From NCBI RefSeq assembly GCF_900636365.1, contig NZ_LR134266.1:571501-635500 (forward strand): a DNA stretch of 64,000 nucleotides, given 5' to 3'. Position numbers and translations under genes: made by a program. Under the pieces are notes generated by a model. It was given only the letters and a program-made list of their open reading frames with translations, was not told the DNA's origin and did not search any database. This document shows, piece after piece, positions 61,127 through 64,000 of the stretch (positions are counted from its first letter, which is position 1; every line of letters starts with the position of its first letter). The DNA comes from Streptococcus viridans (GTDB taxonomy: Bacteria; Bacillota; Bacilli; Lactobacillales; Streptococcaceae).

Positions 61127-63350
61127 AAGTCTCCATATTCATTTATTTCATCTCACCCTGCCAGTCTTAGCTCTCTATTATTGGATGTACACGGGACACT
61201 GGCTCGCTCTAATCTTCCTTCTGGCTTTCCTCATCTTGTTTAGGAGACGCTACGGGGACAAACGATTTTTGTGCCTCATAGGGTTTCTTTCCCTCTTTGC
61301 CCTTTGTTTTGCTTTCCGGATCGAACAAGGAAGACGAGAGTCAAGCGATCATAGGGTCCCAAGGGTTATTCAGCTTTTACCGGATACCATCAAGGTGAAT
61401 GGAGATGCTTTATCTTTTCGTGCGAAGTCGGGTGACCGTACTTTTCAGGTTTTCTACCAGCTTCAGTCAGAAGAAGAACAAGCTTATTTTAAACACCTGG
61501 ATCATGGGCTAGAATTACGGATCAAAGGGGAATTAGAAACACCGACCAAACAGCGTAATTTTATGGGCTTTGATTACCAGGCTTATCTGAAGACACAAGG
61601 GATCCATCATCTTTTGAAAATTAGCCACATCCTTGAAAAGAAAGTAGCTGAGCCTAGCGATGTGATAGGAATTCTTTCTAGTTGGAGGCGGAAGGCCCTT
61701 GTATGGGTCCATCAGCATTTCCCCCAGCCCATGAGTCACTATATGACGGGCTTGCTTTTTGGTTTTTTAGATGTCGAGTTTGAGGAAATGAGCCAGCTGT
61801 ATTCGAACTTGGGAATTATCCATCTGTTTGCCTTGTCAGGCATGCAGGTTGCCTTTTTCTTAGATGCCTTTCGACGATTCTTTCTCCGCCTGGGATTGGA
61901 ACAGGAGAAGGTTGCAATCCTCCTCTATCCGTTTTCCCTTCTTTATGCTGGGATGACGGGGTTTTCGGTTTCGGTCGTTCGAAGCCTCTTACAGAAACTC
62001 CTGGCCCAGGCTGGGCTCAAAGGAATGGAAAATATGGGTGTCACCCTTCTTTTATTGATTGTTCTCCTACCTTCCTCCGTATTAACTGCTGGAGGTCTCT
62101 TATCCTGCGCCTATGCCTTTATATTGACGCTCACCTCTTCCGAAGAGGAGAAGTCGGGAATCCAAAAAGTCGTCAAGGAAAGTCTGGTGTTAACACTAGG
62201 AGTTCTTCCTTTTTTGATATTTTTCTTTGGAGAATACCAACCCTGGTCTCTTCCTCTAACCTTTATTTTTTCTCTCTTATTTGACCTTCTGTTGTTACCA
62301 GGTCTGAGTGTCGTCTTTCTCCTCTCCTTTTTCTATCCCTTGACCTTCTGGAATCCTTTCTTCGTCTGGATGGAAAAAAGTATGGAGTATCTAGCGAGAT
62401 TCACTAGCAAATCCTTGGTTTTTGGACAGCCAAGCATTTATTTTTTCATCTTGCTTTTGTGCTTGCTAGCTTGCCTTTATGAGATGCGAAAGGTTAAGAA
62501 GTGGAGATATCTTTTTCTACTCTTAATATGCTCTATATTCGCCCTTGTGAAGCATCCTTTAGAAAATGAGATTACCATCATTGATATTGGTCAAGGAGAT
62601 AGTATTTTGCTACGTGATTGGCGAGGGAAAACCATCCTAATTGATACAGGAGGAAAAGTGGACTTTGGCCAAAAGGAGGGATGGAAGAAGCGGAGGTCTA
62701 CTAGCAATGCAGAACGGACCTTGATTCCCTATCTCAAGAGTAGGGGGATTGACCGGATTGACCATATGATTCTCACGCATACTGACACAGATCACATGGG
62801 AGATTTGGAAGTACTTGCGGCTAAGGTTAGCATTCAGGAAATCAACATTTCCAAGGGAAGCTTAAAAAAAGGTACTTTTGTCCGTTTGCTCAAACGCTTA
62901 AACCTACCAGTAAAAACGCTGGAGGCTGGTGATCAACTGACGATCTTTGATGGGAGTGCAGAAGTTCTCTATCCGGTAGAGGTAGGAGATGGGAGTAATA
63001 ACGATTCCCTTGTCCTCTATGGGAGGTTTTATGGTTGGACCTTCCTTTTTACAGGAGATTTAGAAGAAGAGGGGGAAAAGACCTTGTTAGCCCGCTATCC
63101 TCAACTGCGCGTGGATGTATTAAAAGCAGGACACCATGGTTCTAAGGGCTCTTCTCACCCAGCCTTCTTAAAGCAAATCCAAGCAAAAATTGCCTTGATA
63201 TCTGCGGGAGAAAAAAATCGTTACCAGCATCCTCACCGGGAAACCTTGGAACGTTTTAAAGAGTTGCAGATGACTGTTTTTCGTACAGATCAGCAAGGAG
63301 CGATTCGTTTTAGAGGTTGGAATCAGTGGAAGATTGAAACCGTTCGATAA
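61110..63350 (+). CDS. comEC: Competence DNA channel ComEC
   Basis: A 746-residue membrane protein that forms the channel for single-stranded DNA entry. It has N-terminal helices and an OB-like soluble part (about 85-170), the competence domain with LFALSGMQVAFFLDAF and many helices to about 470, and a C-terminal metallo-beta-lactamase-like domain (IIDIGQGDSILL, ILTHTDTDHMGDLEVLAAK, VLKAGHHGSKGSSHPAF) thought to degrade one strand. It is coupled to comEA by 17 bases of overlap. No frameshift is seen, so the competence pair looks intact. CinA-box promoters were not identified. Confidence 0.93.
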   Translation: MLQWIRSLHIHLFHLTLPVLALYYWMYTGHWLALIFLLAFLILFRRRYGDKRFLCLIGFLSLFALCFAFRIEQGRRESSDHRVPRVIQLLPDTIKVNGDALSFRAKSGDRTFQVFYQLQSEEEQAYFKHLDHGLELRIKGELETPTKQRNFMGFDYQAYLKTQGIHHLLKISHILEKKVAEPSDVIGILSSWRRKALVWVHQHFPQPMSHYMTGLLFGFLDVEFEEMSQLYSNLGIIHLFALSGMQVAFFLDAFRRFFLRLGLEQEKVAILLYPFSLLYAGMTGFSVSVVRSLLQKLLAQAGLKGMENMGVTLLLLIVLLPSSVLTAGGLLSCAYAFILTLTSSEEEKSGIQKVVKESLVLTLGVLPFLIFFFGEYQPWSLPLTFIFSLLFDLLLLPGLSVVFLLSFFYPLTFWNPFFVWMEKSMEYLARFTSKSLVFGQPSIYFFILLLCLLACLYEMRKVKKWRYLFLLLICSIFALVKHPLENEITIIDIGQGDSILLRDWRGKTILIDTGGKVDFGQKEGWKKRRSTSNAERTLIPYLKSRGIDRIDHMILTHTDTDHMGDLEVLAAKVSIQEINISKGSLKKGTFVRLLKRLNLPVKTLEAGDQLTIFDGSAEVLYPVEVGDGSNNDSLVLYGRFYGWTFLFTGDLEEEGEKTLLARYPQLRVDVLKAGHHGSKGSSHPAFLKQIQAKIALISAGEKNRYQHPHRETLERFKELQMTVFRTDQQGAIRFRGWNQWKIETVR

Positions 63351-63357
63351 GAGCTGT

Positions 63358-63386
63358 TTGATTTCTAGCTTGAAAATTGCTATGAT
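63358..63386 (+). promoter_or_regulatory. Promoter of the DUF805 gene
   Basis: TTGATT (63358-63363), 17-base spacer, TATGAT (63381-63386); 26 bases before ATG 63413. Confidence 0.7.
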
Positions 63387-63412
63387 AAAGTCAAGGAAAT
63401 GAGGTTACAAGT

Positions 63413-64000
63413 ATGAAATCATTACAGTTGTTTTGGATGCAATATGCTGATTTTTCTAGAAGATCAGATAGAAAAGAATTTTGGATTAGCCAAGTCTGGC
63501 ATTTATTGTTTACAAGTCCTTTTTGGATTTACCAATTGGTCTTATTCTTTTCAAATTCGAAATCAGAGGAAGAAGTGATTCCCTTGACCGGGATGGACGT
63601 TTCAGCTTGGTTCAGCATCTTTTTTCTCCTCTATCTCTATCTTATTTTTGTTCCCCAGCAAGCGGTAGTCGTTCGGCGATTGAGAGATGCGGGTCTTCAT
63701 TGGTCGTTGATTTTCCTATTTCTAGGCCCTATCTTGCTCTACCTTTTATCTCCTATTTCAATTTTTCTAGTCTTAGCTCTTGCAGGCTTGCTTTGTTTGG
63801 CATGTCTCTTGGTCCTTCCAAGTGCTAGACTTGCACAACCGGACCAGAATGCTTCTCCAGGATTTGATTTGACGAGTCCCGTGGTCTCTTCGCCAAGTAT
63901 TCCTTCCCATTTGATGGATCCCAATAGTTTTTCAGCTATTCCCCAGATTGTTTCGGCTCCACCAACTCCACTAGAGAAAGCGCCACTTGAAAAGAAAATG
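63413..64000 (+). CDS. DUF805 membrane protein (partial, runs off the right edge)
   Basis: 196 codons are open to the window end without a stop. The DUF805 signature is present: YADFSRRSDRKEFW at residues 11-24, and the intracellular motif VVRRLRDAGLHWS that corresponds to RRLHDxGKSGW. Four hydrophobic segments lie at about 27-48, 63-80, 99-116 and 118-137. From about 140 on there is a Pro/Ser-rich cytoplasmic tail that reaches the edge. The role of DUF805 proteins is unknown. ATG 63413 follows GAGGTTACAAGT. Confidence 0.8.
   Translation, partial: MKSLQLFWMQYADFSRRSDRKEFWISQVWHLLFTSPFWIYQLVLFFSNSKSEEEVIPLTGMDVSAWFSIFFLLYLYLIFVPQQAVVVRRLRDAGLHWSLIFLFLGPILLYLLSPISIFLVLALAGLLCLACLLVLPSARLAQPDQNASPGFDLTSPVVSSPSIPSHLMDPNSFSAIPQIVSAPPTPLEKAPLEKKM

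Overview
The window is a stretch of low-GC Firmicutes chromosome that reads as an oral Streptococcus of the mitis/sanguinis/parasanguinis type. The reasons are the gene orders glmU - nudix - macP - mtnN and penA(PBP2b) - recR - ddl - murF, the comEA-comEC pair, strong AGGAGG ribosome sites with TTGACA/TATAAT promoters, and U-rich hairpin terminators. The species cannot be fixed from the sequence alone. No rRNA, tRNA, CRISPR array, transposase or phage integrase was recognised.

Layout. 1-5.4 kb: two tandem BceAB/FtsX-type ABC modules (the first ATPase is cut by the window edge) separated by a SemiSWEET sugar carrier gene. 5.5-7.5 kb (minus): an OppA/AliA-like peptide-binding lipoprotein gene broken by one amber codon. 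7.7-9.9 kb: a PadR repressor with its membrane partner and candidate operators, a DUF2829 (Tad2-like) small protein and an FabG-like reductase. About 10.0 kb: the decayed C-terminal end of a histidine kinase gene.

10.3-21.5 kb is the accessory heart of the window: about 20 short, same-strand, mostly non-homologous genes, several recognisable as polymorphic-toxin immunity proteins (SUKH/SMI1-KNR4, SUKH-4, Imm26-like, Imm50-like, NTF2-fold, DUF4304, DUF6985-like, DUF6707-like), with no toxin or secretion gene nearby. This is an orphan immunity island. It is followed at 21.6-24.1 kb by a NUDIX hydrolase, a GNAT protein, an unusual stand-alone PEP-utilising-enzyme barrel that has lost its catalytic cysteine, and an ASCH protein.

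24.5-36.8 kb is core: glmU, nudF-like, macP, mtnN, nth, an XRE regulator, a VOC protein, exoA, penA (PBP2b), recR, ddl, murF and a NUDIX gene. These are mostly peptidoglycan and repair functions. 36.8-41 kb: three tandem TIGR02206 (YwaF-like) membrane proteins and a DUF2207 protein. 41-47.4 kb: prfC, thiT under a TPP riboswitch, a PH-domain protein, a CorA-type transporter and the DEAD-box helicase gene cshA.

47.7-55.1 kb is a complete galactose-uptake and tagatose-6-phosphate catabolic cluster: lacR, then gatA-gatB-gatC (PTS IIA/IIB/IIC), a lacX-like epimerase, and lacABCD. It carries candidate CcpA (cre) and LacR sites. The PTS brings galactose in as galactose-6-phosphate; LacAB, LacC and LacD turn it into triose phosphates. 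55.3-64 kb: a GNAT gene, GIY-YIG and TrmN6-like genes, a P-type ATPase, plsC, comEA-comEC, and a DUF805 gene running off the right edge.

Three intergenic regions (24.12-24.43, 29.06-29.24 and 42.70-42.84 kb) hold runs of consecutive perfect or near-perfect hairpins, each of a different sequence. These and the immunity island are the least explained parts of the window.
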